From the NCBI GenBank assembly GCA_944474755.1, contig OX104113.1, forward strand, positions 68,097,944-68,161,943: a DNA stretch of 64,000 bases, given 5' to 3'. Of this stretch, positions 10,130 through 22,569 are shown piece by piece (position 1 is the first letter of the stretch; each line of letters begins with the position of its first letter). The notes below the pieces were generated by a model that worked only from the letters and a program-made list of their open reading frames with translations, searched no databases and had not been told where the DNA came from. The translations under genes and the position numbers were made by a program. The stretch comes from Limnoperna fortunei (Eukaryota > Mollusca > Bivalvia > Mytilida > Modiolidae).

Positions 10130-13100
10130 ATGAGGATGATGAAAATTATACTGGTAGCCTTTTTTAATGTGATAACTAATACCAGGTATGTCAATTTTAT
10201 TTCACTTTGACAATTTCATCGCGTTATACACTGATTGACTTAGGTCTATAGTTAAATACAGAAAAGAATTAAAAAAATTTCTTTGTAAATTAACTTGAGG
10301 CTAGAAAATAAAAAAATAAAAAATAGCAAGGAAACCGACTTAGCTGAAAGACAAGGAACGATTACAAATTCGGACAAAAATATACAACACGAATCATACA
10401 CCAAAAACACAAAAATAGAAAGCGAGTAACAGGAACCTAATTAAAAAAACCGTGTGCCCTCAGGTGCTCCGGACGAGTAAGCAGTGCCTACCGCTCTAGT
10501 TACTCATTGTCATGTCTACACAAAAAGTCGAATCCCGGAAGAGAAAAGACTACATAAAACTCAGTTAAAGTGTCAGATCTTATTTGAGACACGAATTTCC
10601 CATAACGATCTATTAAGACATAGTGACTTCTGAAGGGATAACATCAACATAGGTACAACAAATTGTAAGAGTAGCTAACATTGACTGTTATAGAAATCGG
10701 TATACCGATCGCAAGATCCAGCATAACGTGTAAGTTGTAAAATGTACACTATATACACCGGAGCTGGTAGGAATGTTGCTATCGATGATGAGCTACATAG
10801 AACATTATTTATTCTAATGAACGCTAAAAACATTTTAGCAATCTGTGTGATTGTCGATCTGCAGGTCTGCAATTTGTTTATCAGTTTGTTTATGTTTAGA
10901 GTACTAGAATGATCAACCGAATAAAATTGTCGTACTCTGTAGCTAGTTATACAACTGTGATTATAGCCTTTTGATAAGGTCGATAATGTCGCGAAAATAT
11001 ATCTACCGAGGACGACGTCCGAGGTTGATATACTTTAATCCAGTGGATAAAATCATGTATAGACCGAAACAAAAGGCTATAATTGTTGTATTATAATTTA
11101 CTTTATTAAATATGTTCTTTTTTTTTTTTTTGTTTGAGACGTGTTTTGGCCAACAAAATAGTTTAAATATTTTACTGCTCTAAATAAGTCTGAGGTTTTT
11201 TTATTTTCAAGGTGTAGATATCCTTAGCCGGATTTGGTATACCGTTTTTGAATTTTTGGTGATAAAAGCTATACAACATCTTAGTCATTTGGGTTTTAAA
11301 TACTAAGTATTGTTTGGGTTTGAGCTCTACTGATGAGTCTTGATTAGACGAAACGCGCCGTTTAGTATAGTAAATTCTATTAACCTTGGAATCTCTGTTG
11401 ACATTTTATTATAATAATATCTGTAATCAGATATGATATGTAATAGAAGTTCATATAACATCTTACTACCTGCATGTCATATTCATTAATTATTTTATTT
11501 TTGTCAACAGCGCATACTCTTTTATGGAGGATTGGGACCATTTTACGTTCACACAAGAATGGCCACAAACTGCTTGTCTCTTGGGAGAGTTGGAGGTATT
11601 GTAAAAATGATAATTATTAAGTCAAACTGGTAAATATTCATCAGTTAACGTTAAATAAATTTGTATTTTTGGAAAAAAGATTTTCTTGCACGTTCAGTTC
11701 ATTTATATACATAGAATAGTAGAATATATATTGGCGTGTCAATACTTGGAAGTTTGTTGAGAGTTCCCATTTGAAGTAGGGTAGGGTAAATACGACTCTA
11801 ACCTTAACTGGCAAGAATTATAAGTTTCCGACCCCAACTGTAACCGAGCGCCACCATATAGCTGAAATCCAACTCTACATTCAAACTTTAAGTTTTTCAT
11901 TTATTTTATGCTTATTTTATTAACACACAAGACATATTTGGCTGTTTTCATTTAAGTTTTATCAAAATGGCTGTAATATAAAAAAAATCAAAGATCTCTA
12001 TAATGACGGTCATTTAATTAACTAATAATGAATGGTTGAGCACACCTTTAATGGTCGGTAATAGAAACCCATCGGAATTACAAACAACATTTTACATAAC
12101 TAGTATAGACATGTTTAATTGATATGGTAGAAAAGGACAACTAACAGCAGTAACATTTTCCAATCAATTATTAGTGCATTTTGAAAACTGCATAAGCACA
12201 GGTGCTAAACCGCTCCGGACCGATTTTATATACACTTTCAAATTTGAGCATTTCTTCAAGTTCTCCACAACTCAAATATAGACCAGTCAGATTACTTGAA
12301 AATTTAATTTGAAGAAAAACTAAATGTTTTGTGGAAAATGTCAATACTTAAAAAACGCTTTCCCTGTGGTACCAAATGGAAGTTTAACTACGTTATACAT
12401 GTGATTCGTAAGTGAACGAAAGAACAAGAAGGTTTTCTTGTAGTGCATACTGCAAAAAAACCTTTTTTTTAAAAGCTTTGTTGACAATTTTGAGTCTCCC
12501 TTTAACAACGGGGACTGGAGGCAAACACATTTAAATTTGTATGTATAATTACCATGTTTAAAATGCAATTGTTTGTAGTACTATTTATATAAGAAAGCCA
12601 AATTGCTTGTATCGAGAAAAGACCATATCCACATTTTCATTAGCAGTAGTAAAGAGAGTAGAAATTACTACATTTGTGTTCTTGTAAAATTTATTTAGCA
12701 AATCAACTAAAGCTATTTCTGAACATTTAACAGAAAGACATATTTGAACGATGTATTTTAATTTTTAGCAGAAAGAATGCGCGATTCCACCATATATTAG
12801 CTCATTCGTCATTCACGGCTTATGGTAAGTTTGTTTTAAAACCAAACGTATATGACTTTATTTAACATGGTCAATATCCCATTGAAATCTGCGGTGAACA
12901 TAAAAGTGTTTATCGTTATTTTAAGGTTTTCATGTGCTATGCCCTAATATAACTAAGGAACACGCGAAGAGTAGATAATGATAGAGGAACGTTTACCTCA
13001 CTCTTCCTGAGTAGCCGACCCACGTTTCACAAAACTTTTGAAATTGAGATTTTCATCAAATCCTTGATTTTTTTCTCAAGTTAAAATTTGTCCAGCAAAC

Positions 13101-16100
13101 TGATCCTCAAAACGGAGATTATGTATGAAACTGGTCTCTGGTTCAACTCTTGGCGTTTTATGAGCTTGTTTTTTTTATTTTGTTTGTTCTTTGCTTTATT
13201 TGTGATCTGCATTTTGAGACATTTGCTAAGGCATGGGTAATTTTATTAGAATAAAAACGTACTTTATAAGTAATACAACCTTGCCATGTAGTTTCAGTGG
13301 CTGTCCTGAAAGTCATTTTATAATCAGATGATTTTATAATCATATGGAACTTGTTTCAGGCCGTCCACACGAAATACCGTAGGACCACAAAAGTGTTCAA
13401 ATACACCATTTGATCCCATGAATATCAAGGTATTTCATCTGTACCAATATTTGTACATTTTTATTCGATCGCAATGTATATAAACGTCTAAATATTGTGA
13501 CTACTATATATTAATCTATCAGCGGATTTTTAAGGATCACGTTATAAACGTCAACAAATAAATCCCAACACTGTTAGAATAAATGTTGAATACCGTCAAA
13601 TTTAGCGGGATTCGAACTCTCACAGTTAACACACTGTCGCACCCATTCTCCTACACTATTTCTAGACCTCTTGACCACTCGGCCAAATCCGCTTTATTAA
13701 AATATAGCTTCATTAACCGAGGAGAATCTAACGATAGACAAAGTATATTTGTATATTTAAAGTGTATGACGATGGAATGTTTATAACCAATGTGTATTAT
13801 TCTGACTGTAATCTATGTAAGCATTTTTCTATTTTAAATATTTTTTGTATATTTATATAAGTAGCATTGCCATCTTGTTTCGAAATATACCAAATGTTGA
13901 GATTACTGTCATATTAATACGAAAACTGCATCGTGGAGGTAAACGAGTGCCCACGTTTTTCTTTTATTACTAATATGCAAATTTTTAAGATAGATGTTTT
14001 GTAAACTCTTAGGCGACATAGAATTGTCTATCGGCGATACAGTGAGAGATTACTGAAAACTACCAAAAAACTCCATTATGTCAACACGATGAAAAAAGCT
14101 TTCTCAATTTTTGACCTGGTTAAAGAGTTTATATTCTGTTACGATGACGAACTAATACTACCATTAATTTCTGTAACATGGAAGATTAAACTTATAAGGT
14201 ATGATAAATCAAATACATTTGTTTGCTTCAGAACTTTGTTGTAAATTTAGTATATGTTTAAATCTGATTAAATGCAATCTTGCTTAGCTATTTGTTTATG
14301 AACGTATATCAGTATATTTTATTTATCTAGAATCTGACAAATGAGTTGAACGATTCCTGGCCAAACCTGTTCAAAACCAGAGACGAGTATGAATTTTGGT
14401 AAGAATTACGCTTTTATATGTTCTCTTTTGTAGAAATTCTTTTCCTTTCAAATAAATTAAAACCAAAAGCCTTAATTATTACAACCTCGTTTAAACTATT
14501 ATCAAATGATTACGTATATCATAGTTAAATGACAAGGAGACGTTGAATGCATGATTGATTTCAAGATTTGTCCAAAGAAAACAAATGCCTTAGTCAGCGT
14601 CCTACATTTTTGAGCTTAACTATGTTTAAAAAAAAGATTTTTTTAATAAAAATATGCGTTTTACGAATGTAGGTTACAAACCCTTTTCTTGCATACCAGT
14701 ATTTCTGTCCTTAACAAAAGAGTGTGTGTTTAATAAAAGTATACGAATTCGTCCTAATATCAATTTCTTTCCTTACAGGAGACACGAGTGGGTACAACAT
14801 GGAACTTGTGCTGCCAGTTTGAAGGCTACAGGAACTGAATATTTATATTTCCGTAAAACACTAGATTTAATGCAAAAATTCAATGCAACAAAGTAATTGT
14901 TTTGTTTACTACTTATAAAAATTAAAATTTCAATAGTTAATGTCAAAAATGTTTCTTTTGTTTCCCCAATCATAAAAACAAACAAGATATGGAAAAACAA
15001 AATCCAATTAAAGCAGTAAGAAAAAATAGGTAAAACGTTTCGTATTTATTGATAAGTCGGGAGATACCGAAACATAATTTAAAGTACAATGACGAAGCAC
15101 ACAACAAGCTGCTGACTCGGTGGCCTAGTGGTTAAGTAGTTGGTATCTACTTTTGGTTACCGTGGTATCAAAATTGAGATTACATATTCCAGACTTACTG
15201 CGGATTTGACGTGCTCTATCCAACCGTAATTGACTAGTTTCCCGTCAAAAGTCGAGCATTTTCACCATGTAGTCCAGCCACCTGCGCCAGAAAAAAACTG
15301 GGTTCCATGATACAACTAAATATAGCGTTAAACAATATTCAAATAAATAAACAAACACAAAAAGCAACATACATCCATTACATACAACCAATATTTTTGA
15401 ACTCTATGGATGTGATGTTATGGCTGAAATTCAATATACTTAGTAATGATATATATCCATAGAAGATAATTATAAAGATTCTTCTTATTTTGTTTTTTCC
15501 AGATATCTAAACGCCGAAAAAATTTACCCAAGCAGCAAAACGAGCTACTCTGTACGTTTTACACATTAGTATTTGTAAAAAAATATCACAAAATACCGTG
15601 GCATAGTCAAAATAACAAAATCGAAGCTCCAAAATTTTAAGAAAACCAGGAACACAACACACATTCAAATTATGCAACAAACACGCAACATGAACCCCTC
15701 TGAATAAAAAGATAACTATATCCTGCTTCACTAGAGGCACACATTGTGTTACTTGTTCAACCAGAGAAAAGATCAGTTTGGTATCTAAGAATATTCGTCA
15801 TAAATACCCCATAAAGATCAACCAATGCATGCTGGCGACCATTCAATTTTGACGATGGACGACCCCAAGTGTCGGAATTCTTTGTTATCAATCTTTCAGT
15901 GAGTAACAATCTTTTGTCGAGGATATCACAAAACGTGAAATTTTTTATTGAGAAATTGTTTTTCTCACTGGTCATGCTTTTAACTTTATAAACTATAAAT
16001 TCTTTGCAAAACTTCTCATAAACTCACTTATATTGGTGGATATTATCATTGCTTTATTTTTTTCAACATTTAACATATTTAGGGTTATTATTTATTTTGG

Positions 16101-17875
16101 TTTTATTGATTCATAAATAAATTAAGTAGTTTGGCGACATTGTTTTTGTCCGTTTTTTTTTCTTATTATTCTTTGAAAATCCAACAATGTTGCATTTGGC
16201 GGCTCATTGACAAATTGGCAAGTCGTAAAAAATGCTGTTTACGCCATCATGTTCAGGATACCAATTTTACAAGATATTTATTTTCAAGGCAATCCAACGA
16301 TGCTGAGGTTTTGGCGAATTTAGCGGCTCATTGCCAAAAATCGGCGAGACATAGACACATTCCGTTTGCGCCATGCTCAGGATATCCAATTTGCTCAGAT
16401 AACCATTTTCAAGACGATCTGAAGAAATAAAATTGACCCCATTTTTCCTTTTCCATTTTGAAATAGCGACGATCTTGAAAAATCAAATACCGATGTGCAT
16501 ATATATCCCTGACCAATTCCTATTTTACTAATTAGAACATTATGAGACGCTCCCACTTTCACACTCAATTTCTAATGCAGAGAATGTAAAAATAGTAAAT
16601 TGTGTGAAAAATTACTAAAATTCTATCATGCAAGATTTGAAATTTTTTTAAAACGGTTTAAAACTTAATTGATGCAGCGGCTTACAGACAAAAAATTGTT
16701 CAAATGTAACAACCAATGTCTCAATCAGAACACAACGCAGGTATTCACTGTTGTACTTAATGAAGGGTACAGAATCTGGTAATCTGTTACAAACTTTGTT
16801 TATTTTACAGACAGCTGATATAGCAGCAAAACTTTCCAAACGAATTGGAAGTGATGTAGACTTGCAATGTTATTTGGATAAGAACGTAAATACATATATA
16901 TCATATCAGTTTTCAAAATAAATATATTACCATGACAATGGCTATAAAATATGTTTACATATAAACAATAACATTTTTTTAATCCTTGAAGGGGATTACA
17001 TTATTTGATCAATTAAAATGAGAGATATTGTCATCAAATTTACAGAATTTAACTTTAAATAAATAACAACTGCAATATTTTTAGCAATATAAATAATAAT
17101 AAGCATACTGAAGAAACATGAATACTTTATACAGTCAGATAATGCTCTTAGTGTTGATGATTAAAGAATGAACTTGTGGTGCATAATAGATGACTTAAAT
17201 TTTGAGCCAGTGTACGGGTTACTATATAGAAGTAAAAAAGTATTTATAACCTAAATATGCCAATTAAATTACTTTACAGTGTAATTAATAACAGGTCTGT
17301 ACAATAACATCTTGATTACCCGAGGTCTGCTTCGCACAAAGTAATATTTGAAAATTTCGAAAATATTGAAAAATTTAAACTTTGATGAATGTTTATATGT
17401 AATGCAAATTTTCATTTATTGTACAAAGGACAAACCATAAACATATAAACATACATAAAAAGATATGTTGTATATTTCATCTAGGGGGAGAAGTATAGAT
17501 ATTGACTGTATTATATCTTTATCAAAAGAAGCTGTCTGTCCTAGAATGACAAATCATTAACTATCATGTTTTTAAAAAATTATATAATATATATATCAAT
17601 CATCTTATCGCTAACTAATTAACAGACCAAGACATGCTTGGCAAAGCATTTTTACAATGTTTCAATGTCAATTTAAATCTGGTTATATGTATTTTATATT
17701 TTAGTCTCGACAAAGTAAGAGTTTTCTGGCGGAAATTAGAATTTGCATGGACAAAAAGTTTAATGTGATAAGCTGTAAGAACCTAGTTGACTCAAATCTG
17801 TACTTTCGAACCAAGAAGAGGCCTAATACTGAACTCTGTAAAGGAACACTTATAATTCCTGAAATCAAAGGTTAA
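10130..17875 (+). CDS. Ribonuclease T2, gene B (complete, nine coding exons, 247 aa)
   Basis: Coding exons: 10130-10185, 11511-11595, 12769-12824, 13360-13429, 14331-14398, 14779-14892, 15503-15551, 16811-16885, 17705-17875, all GT..AG and joined in phase. The product is a secreted endoribonuclease of the RNase T2 family, which cleaves RNA through 2',3'-cyclic phosphates. Residues 1-19 are a hydrophobic signal peptide. FTFTQEWPQTAC is followed by the first catalytic motif FVIHGLWP (His63) and the second HEWVQHGTC (His114, Glu115, His119), so the active site looks complete. N-glycosylation sites are possible at Asn90 (NLT) and Asn147 (NAT). Length fits the family (about 220-260). The start is the first ATG after a 5'UTR acceptor at 10117; a second in-frame Met is two codons on. 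Introns hold SINEs, a MITE and a hammerhead-like repeat. A NAGNAG acceptor at 12767 could drop one Gln. Confidence 0.92.
10319..10545 (+). repeat. Dispersed repeat, family R1
   Basis: Matches 20104-20350 (AAAATAGCAA..GAAACCGAC, ATATACAACAC, CTCAGGTGCTCCGGA.GAGTAA, GTTACTCATTG.CATGTCTA). Reverse-oriented, diverged copies are at about 23790-23975 and 33355-33550. Non-coding; it lies in intron sequence after coding exon 1 of gene B. Confidence 0.65.
10946..11097. mobile_element. MITE, 152 bp, inverted ends
   Basis: Left arm about 10946-10973 (TTATACAAC..ATTATAGCCTTTTG) is the reverse complement of the right arm 11070-11097 (CAAAAGGCTATAAT..GTTGTATTATAA) with small gaps. There is no coding capacity. 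The centre contains CGAGGACGACGTCCGAGG, itself partly palindromic. Confidence 0.65.
11327..11365 (+). ncRNA. Hammerhead ribozyme-like motif
   Basis: CTGATGA (11330-11336), a 4-bp helix GTCT/AGAC (11337-11340 with 11346-11349) and GAAA (11350-11353) form a textbook hammerhead catalytic core. Minimal stem III is AC/GT around loop GCGCC (11353-11361), giving cleavage site GUU after 11362. Stem I has CUA/UAG (11327-11329 with 11363-11365). Minimal stem III is typical of the hammerheads in Penelope-like elements and metazoan retrozymes (family knowledge). GUU is a weaker triplet than GUC, and stem I is only 3 bp before mismatches, so activity may be low. It lies within the intron before coding exon 2 of gene B. 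Confidence 0.65.
11366..11410 (+). repeat. Hammerhead-associated repeat, downstream part
   Basis: TAGTAAATTCTATTAACCTT and the following GACATTTTA recur in reverse at 500-540, so the ribozyme belongs to a dispersed element. The repeat runs directly up to the acceptor region of gene B coding exon 2. Confidence 0.5.
11776..11886 (+). mobile_element. SINE fragment, diverged
   Basis: Retains GGTAAATACGACTCTAACCT and CGCCACCATATAGCTGAAAT..ACATTCAAAC. The tRNA-related head is missing. Intronic in gene B. Confidence 0.5.
13596..13695 (-). mobile_element. SINE head (tRNA-like) on minus strand
   Basis: In reverse, TTGACCACTCGGCCAA (A box) and GGGATTCGAACTCTCAC (B box) are about 70 bases apart. It lacks a tRNA fold I could confirm and matches the SINE head, so it is called a SINE remnant. 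Confidence 0.55.
15112..15357 (+). mobile_element. tRNA-derived SINE, diverged
   Basis: The A-box region CTCGGTGGCCTAGTGGTTAAG is clear. The B box is eroded. The body keeps CCGTAATTGACTAGTTTCCCGTC and the tail GCGTTAAACAATATTCAAATAAATAAAC. Intronic in gene B. Confidence 0.65.
16178..16412. repeat. Two diverged ~115-bp direct repeats
   Basis: 16178-16290 and 16291-16412 share AATCCAACRATG, GCGGCTCATTG, GCCAT..GTTCAGGATA and ATTTTCAAG in the same order. Intronic in gene B; the overlapping 99-codon open frame is explained by the repeat. Confidence 0.55.
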
Positions 17876-18898
17876 CTTCATTGTTTTGTCGTCGAAATGT
17901 GTACTAAATTTGTAAATATCATGTATTTGTCGTAATCATGCTGCTCTAAAACGTATTTTGCTTCTACTCCTATTTGTGAAATATATATAAATAATTGTTA
18001 GTTTCAGCTTTGTCACTGTGGCTGGATTTATTATGTAGAGATTGGCAAATGTTCTTATTGTTGTCGTTATCATATTGCATAACTCGTAATCTATTGTTGA
18101 TGTCATAAAGAGAACAATTATTAAATACTATTCAATGTGTATTTAGTTGATGTGAACAACCCACAGGTCTAAAACAGTTCTATCGATAATAACATTAAAA
18201 AACTAATTCGATGTATTTCAACATGAAAGAAAATAATAAGTTGTTGCCACATTGGTTTCTTCGGTAAATGGCAATTTTCTGGTTGAGATGACAGAATTCA
18301 AATGAGTTCACACAAACTCAAAAAATATTCGTCGAGAGTCCAAACAGAACGCATGGCACAAGAACGTTTCCATGATAACTGAAGAAATAGTTACATTCAT
18401 GCATTTTGGGGAAACCCGTGTAGTCTTCAATTCGTGATAAAATTCTATGTGTTGTCGCTCGTGCTTCTGCGATCCACTCATTACATAAAATTTCTTTCCC
18501 GAGTTGAAGATAATCCGGTTTTGCAATGAACGTATGTAAGAATCTATTAGTCATTTATTATGTAATCTTGACTTTCATTTCAATTTCTACAAGCGTTCTA
18601 AGATTGTTTTCGTTTCGATTAACCCACGATCACAAACCAAATGTCTATATGGTACGCAACTTCAAAGGATGTCTAGATATATGATTGATCACGTGATGTA
18701 CTATTAATTGCAGTCTCCAATGGGAGACGGTATACATAGTCAAATGACGATCAGTCTTCGGAGTAAATGACTCTCTGTTACTTGATTGGGTGGTTTACTA
18801 AATCTATAAATATTTTTGTCATTTCATTGGTTTACATCAGGATTGCACTAGTATGTGTACTGAAATTTCGATATATTCTTAGGTTGAATCGGGGTTGT
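17876..18898. other. 3' flank of gene B, no gene seen
   Basis: AT-rich sequence after the gene B stop. Two overlapping minus-strand open frames of 72-78 codons (18308-18554) show no motif I recognise. Confidence 0.35.
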
Positions 18899-19218
18899 AA
18901 TCAGTATTTTAGTGTAGTAATGTTACGTTCCACATATTGACTTATATTTCATTCATGCATTGGTCAGTGAACAATAATAAGGTAAACATTGTACCAAAAT
19001 CTCACTACTTTATAAAGCAATTTTGGAAAAAAAAAGTTCTATATCTTTATTTTCGTTAATCAGTATTTTAGTGTAGTAATGTTACGTTCCACATATTGAC
19101 TTCTATTTCATTCAATGCATTGGTCAGTGAACAATTAAAAGGTAAACATTGTACTAAAATCTCCCTATTTTTTAAAGCTGTTTGGGTTATGAAAAAATTA
19201 TATGTTCTGACTCTTTAT
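18899..19218. repeat. Tandem duplication of ~160 bp
   Basis: 18899-19057 and 19058-19218 both begin AATCAGTATTTTAGTGTAGT, continue ATGTTACGTTCCACATATTG and GCATTGGTCAGTGAACAAT, and end in TCTTTATTTTCGTT. They are back to back, with few substitutions in the first half. Confidence 0.8.
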
Positions 19219-19539
19219 TTTCGTTCTGATATTGATGCAAATTTAACAAAACATATTTTTACCGCTCATTTTAAACATTTGTTTAGGTAGTCAACTTTTG
19301 TTTAATTATTTTTTACAAAGCACGTGTGAAGTGACAACAGGCATTTAAATCTCTCAAGCACCATTGGATAATAGTTTAGCGTAAACAATGTCCTTACCAG
19401 GTACATGTACATTGTTTACCTATCGTACATAATATGGAGTAGGCATTGCCAAAAGGCGAGCACAGACAATATAGTTTTTTATTAATAATATATAATGTGC
19501 ATTTCATAATTGACGTTACTTCCTATCACCCTAAAAGTG

Positions 19540-19940
19540 CCTCTAAATTCCAGTGGTCACGTGACGTCTTTCTTTGTAATGGTGACGTCACATGAAATTT
19601 AATATGATTGTCAGTTTTCAAAGACCGATTTAGAGATTGCAAAAAATAGAATGAAATGTTTGTTGTTAATTTTAAATATAACATTTATTTTTTATCGATG
19701 TCAACTTTATTTTCAAGTCTTTCTTAAAATTATTTTTAGTACTTTTCTTCATTCACTTTGTTCCAGTTTTTTGACGATATCAACTTTCGGACGAAAAAAA
19801 AAATCAATATCAGCATTAAGCGCAGATTTTGATCACGTGATTTCATTTTGATCACATGACACGTAATTGCCGTAGAGCTCACCGCTCTTCGCGGGCAGCT
19901 TTCTGGTCGCTGCGAGCTGTGCTCGCTATAAATAAAAAAA
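19540..19940. other. CACGTG/CATGTG-rich stretch with GC-rich hairpin-like segment
   Basis: GTGGTCACGTGACGTC, GTGACGTCACATG, GATCACGTGAT and GATCACATGACACG cluster within about 300 bases. A GC-rich patch follows (GAGCTCACCGCTC, GCTGCGAGCTGTGCTCGC). It could be repeat DNA or a regulatory cluster; the sequence alone does not decide. Confidence 0.3.
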
Positions 19941-20103
19941 AAACCAGATACTTTAATAAATCCATAAAATTTGTAATGCAGCTAAGAGACGGTTAGCTTT
20001 TTAGAAAAGCTAAACTTGTGATATTTGCCTTGTGATCTGGAACTAATAGAATTCATCTACATATAATCTGTTCTCATTGACCTTTATCCCTTGTTAGATT
20101 CTA

Positions 20104-20350
20104 CAATATTTAGGAAAATAGCAAAGAAAACCGACCAAACAACAAGAGCCAAAAGTAAAGGGACCGTTACAAATCCGGATATAGACAAATATACACAACG
20201 CAACTCAAAAACCCCAAAACAGAAAGAGAGTAACCCGAACCTAATAAAAACCATGGGTGCACTCAGGTACTTCGGATGAGTAAGAGTGCCTGCCTCTAAT
20301 TAGACACCCGTCGAGTTACTCATTGCCATGTCTAGGAAAAAGTCAAATCC
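20104..20350 (+). repeat. Dispersed repeat, family R1, second copy
   Basis: Same order of blocks as 10319-10545 (AAAATAGCAAAGAAAACCGAC, GACCGTTACAAATCCGGAT, CTCAGGTACTTCGGATGAGT, GTTACTCATTGCCATGTCTA). The 62-codon open frame here lies in this repeat. Confidence 0.7.
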
Positions 20351-20840
20351 AAGAATAGGAAATACTACCAATAAAAATCGGGATCATTATCGTATGATTG
20401 TTTACAAGCTTTCAAGAAAGCACGAGTTTGTTTCTTGGAAGTTTATGTTGATAAATTAAGGTTTTAGAAAACTCCTTGTTGATTTCGTAAGCATGCTTTA
20501 TTAAATGTTTGTTATAATAACTAACTCCCGGTATCTGGTAACAATGCAAATCTGTAATAAAACAAGACACTACATTAAAACAAATTGTCAGTTAGTTATT
20601 GTCTTTAATTGGGGAACGACTATCAAACATATTTGTATTACTTTTATAATAAAGCTTTAACTGGTAATTGCAATGCCTGACACTTTATGGATTAAGCCGT
20701 ATCGATTTACTTAGCCATATCATTTGCTGTACATACTATAATTTTATATCACATAGATTAAGTTTGTGCATGTGTTCATTTTATTCGAGTGTGCCCTATA
20801 GAAAATGCTGGGCATTTGCCTTGCATATTTAAAATGATCC

Positions 20841-21065
20841 GAGGTTCTCGGTGGCCGAGTGGTTAAGGTAGTTCTTCTATGATTGATCAATTGGTCTGTC
20901 AACACTTATGTTGCGTGTTCGAGTCTCACTTCGGGCAGTGTGCGCTCGACTAATCTTAATTGACAAGGATTGCCAGTTTTCCTACCGAAGGTCGGGGGGT
21001 TTTCTCTGGTACTCCGGCTTCCTCCTCCATAAATAACTGGACGCTGTTATATAAACAAACAAGAA
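20841..21065 (+). mobile_element. tRNA-derived SINE spanning duplication breakpoint
   Basis: A box TGGCCGAGTGGTTAAG and B box GTGTTCGAGTCTC are intact. The body from GGCAGTGTGCGCTCGACTAA onward recurs at 27391-27570, so the left breakpoint of the tandem duplication lies inside this SINE, near 20935. Confidence 0.8.
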
Positions 21066-21182
21066 AACAAAAATGATCCAAAATGTGGTTCATTGTAACT
21101 GAAAATCGACTAATTGTTTACATTACGCTATTTGTTGTGAAGGCTTGCAAAAAATTAATCCGTAGCAAATTCCTAACTTAAA

Positions 21183-21735
21183 TTGCTGTTATTTTTGTAT
21201 GGGTAAACATACATGTCTAAAGAATCGACCATTTTATATAAACGTATTGACATCATATCTTTACATTTTTAAAGTATCTCGTCTTTTGAAGAGGGCAAGG
21301 TTGTTCAGTTCATTTACACAAATAAAAATTTACTTCATCCAAAGGATACTTTATGCAACATTTGATTGCAATTAGCATATAAGTACTCAAGAACAAAAAA
21401 TAAAATTGTTGACATTTTATTTTAAGACTTTGTCTCGGATTTGAAGAGTGCGTGGTCCATTTTGAACAAATTTAATACTTTTCACCTTAGGATGCTTTCA
21501 GTGACCGATATTTCTTAAACATCCCCTTGGAAGAGGGCTTGGCTGTCATTTTACTAAACTTTTAATCCCCTTCACTGAAGGGTACTTTGTGCTTTATGAA
21601 ATTAGTCTAGTGGTTCATTATAAGAAAATGCAAATGTGCAAAGTTTAAGACGCCGATAACAAAGACAATGACAAGAACGATGACCAACAAAAAAACCAAA
21701 AGCTTACTTGAGACTTTGGCTCAGGTTAGCTAAAC
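21183..21735 (+). repeat. Pearl/Helentron-like repeat in unit 1
   Basis: Degenerate subrepeats (TTTGAAGAGGGCAAGG.., CTTCACTGAAGGGTACTTTG..) end in an imperfect hairpin AGCTTACTTGAGACTTTGG / CTCAGGTTAGCT (21700-21733). The other copies are at 27717-28225 and, partly, 31166-31290. Confidence 0.5.
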
Positions 21736-22035
21736 GTAAGATGCCAATATATGCATGAAAATATTGATGGAGTATCCAGTGAGAAGCCCCAACCATCGAC
21801 AGGTAAACTAGTTATCCCGTATGAGACAACAGGTTCTAACTTTTAATAGCTTTAATAAAATCTGTACAGCCGATTTGCTGCAAAATTTGCTAGGCAGATA
21901 CAATTTGCCATGAAGATTTATATTACCCCATTCCATAAAGTTAATAAATTGTGCCAATTGGTGTCATTTTATATATAAATATTAACGCTGCTAAAGCGTT
22001 ACATAAGATCTTATGGAAATAAAAATTGTTATACT

Positions 22036-22263
22036 GTGGAACAGACGTATAGAGTTTACAAAAGATCGTGCTTTAACGCAATATCAGGTTTTGTTTTCGA
22101 CGTTATAAAGTCCATATCTGAGGGACAAACATATAGCACTTTATTCGAAAAAATCGATCAAAGACAGAAATGGTCGGATTTCGTTAAACAGGAAGTAGGT
22201 AGACCTGAAATTGAATCCCACGTTATGGGAACCATGTTAATGCTGCATACCAAATATATGTAA
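22036..22263 (+). CDS. Unidentified 75-codon open frame, copy 1 of 3
   Basis: Open from a GTG at 22036 to TAA; no upstream in-frame ATG. It contains RVYKRSCFNAISGFVFDVIK and EKIDQRQKWSDFVKQE. Copies at 28527-28754 and 31592-31819 differ by at most two residues, but they come from recent duplications, so conservation does not prove selection. A TTA-rich stretch follows, then CGCTATATAAATG..TTATTATTATT (about 22605-22645), a LINE/SINE-type 3' tail. It may be a transposon fragment or an exon. I do not recognise the protein. Confidence 0.25.
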   Translation: MEQTYRVYKRSCFNAISGFVFDVIKSISEGQTYSTLFEKIDQRQKWSDFVKQEVGRPEIESHVMGTMLMLHTKYM

Positions 22264-22569
22264 TGTATTTTATTTTATTATTATTTTTTTATTATTATTA
22301 GTATGATTTGGGAATTTTCTTTCTATGACGCTTCTTTTTTTTTTATTATTGTTTTAACTCCTTACAGTATTTTATTCATAGTGGTATCTTTATGTTATTA
22401 TGTTTACCATTTTATTAATGTTTAATTTCATTTAATACATGTAGGTTCTTTAATATCAGGTCATTAGTTTTCATTATGTCTATTTATTCATGTATATCTT
22501 TATGTTTTTGTTTTACTTTCAATGTGTGCTTTAGCTCTTGTGTATATGTACACTATTTGTGTTATGTCA

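Noticed and set aside
16131..16430. 99-codon open frame on the plus strand
   Set aside because: Lies in an intron of RNase T2 gene B over two direct repeats; no motif and no splice support.
18308..18554. Overlapping minus-strand frames of 72-78 codons
   Set aside because: No recognisable motif, AT-rich surroundings and two competing frames; treated as chance.
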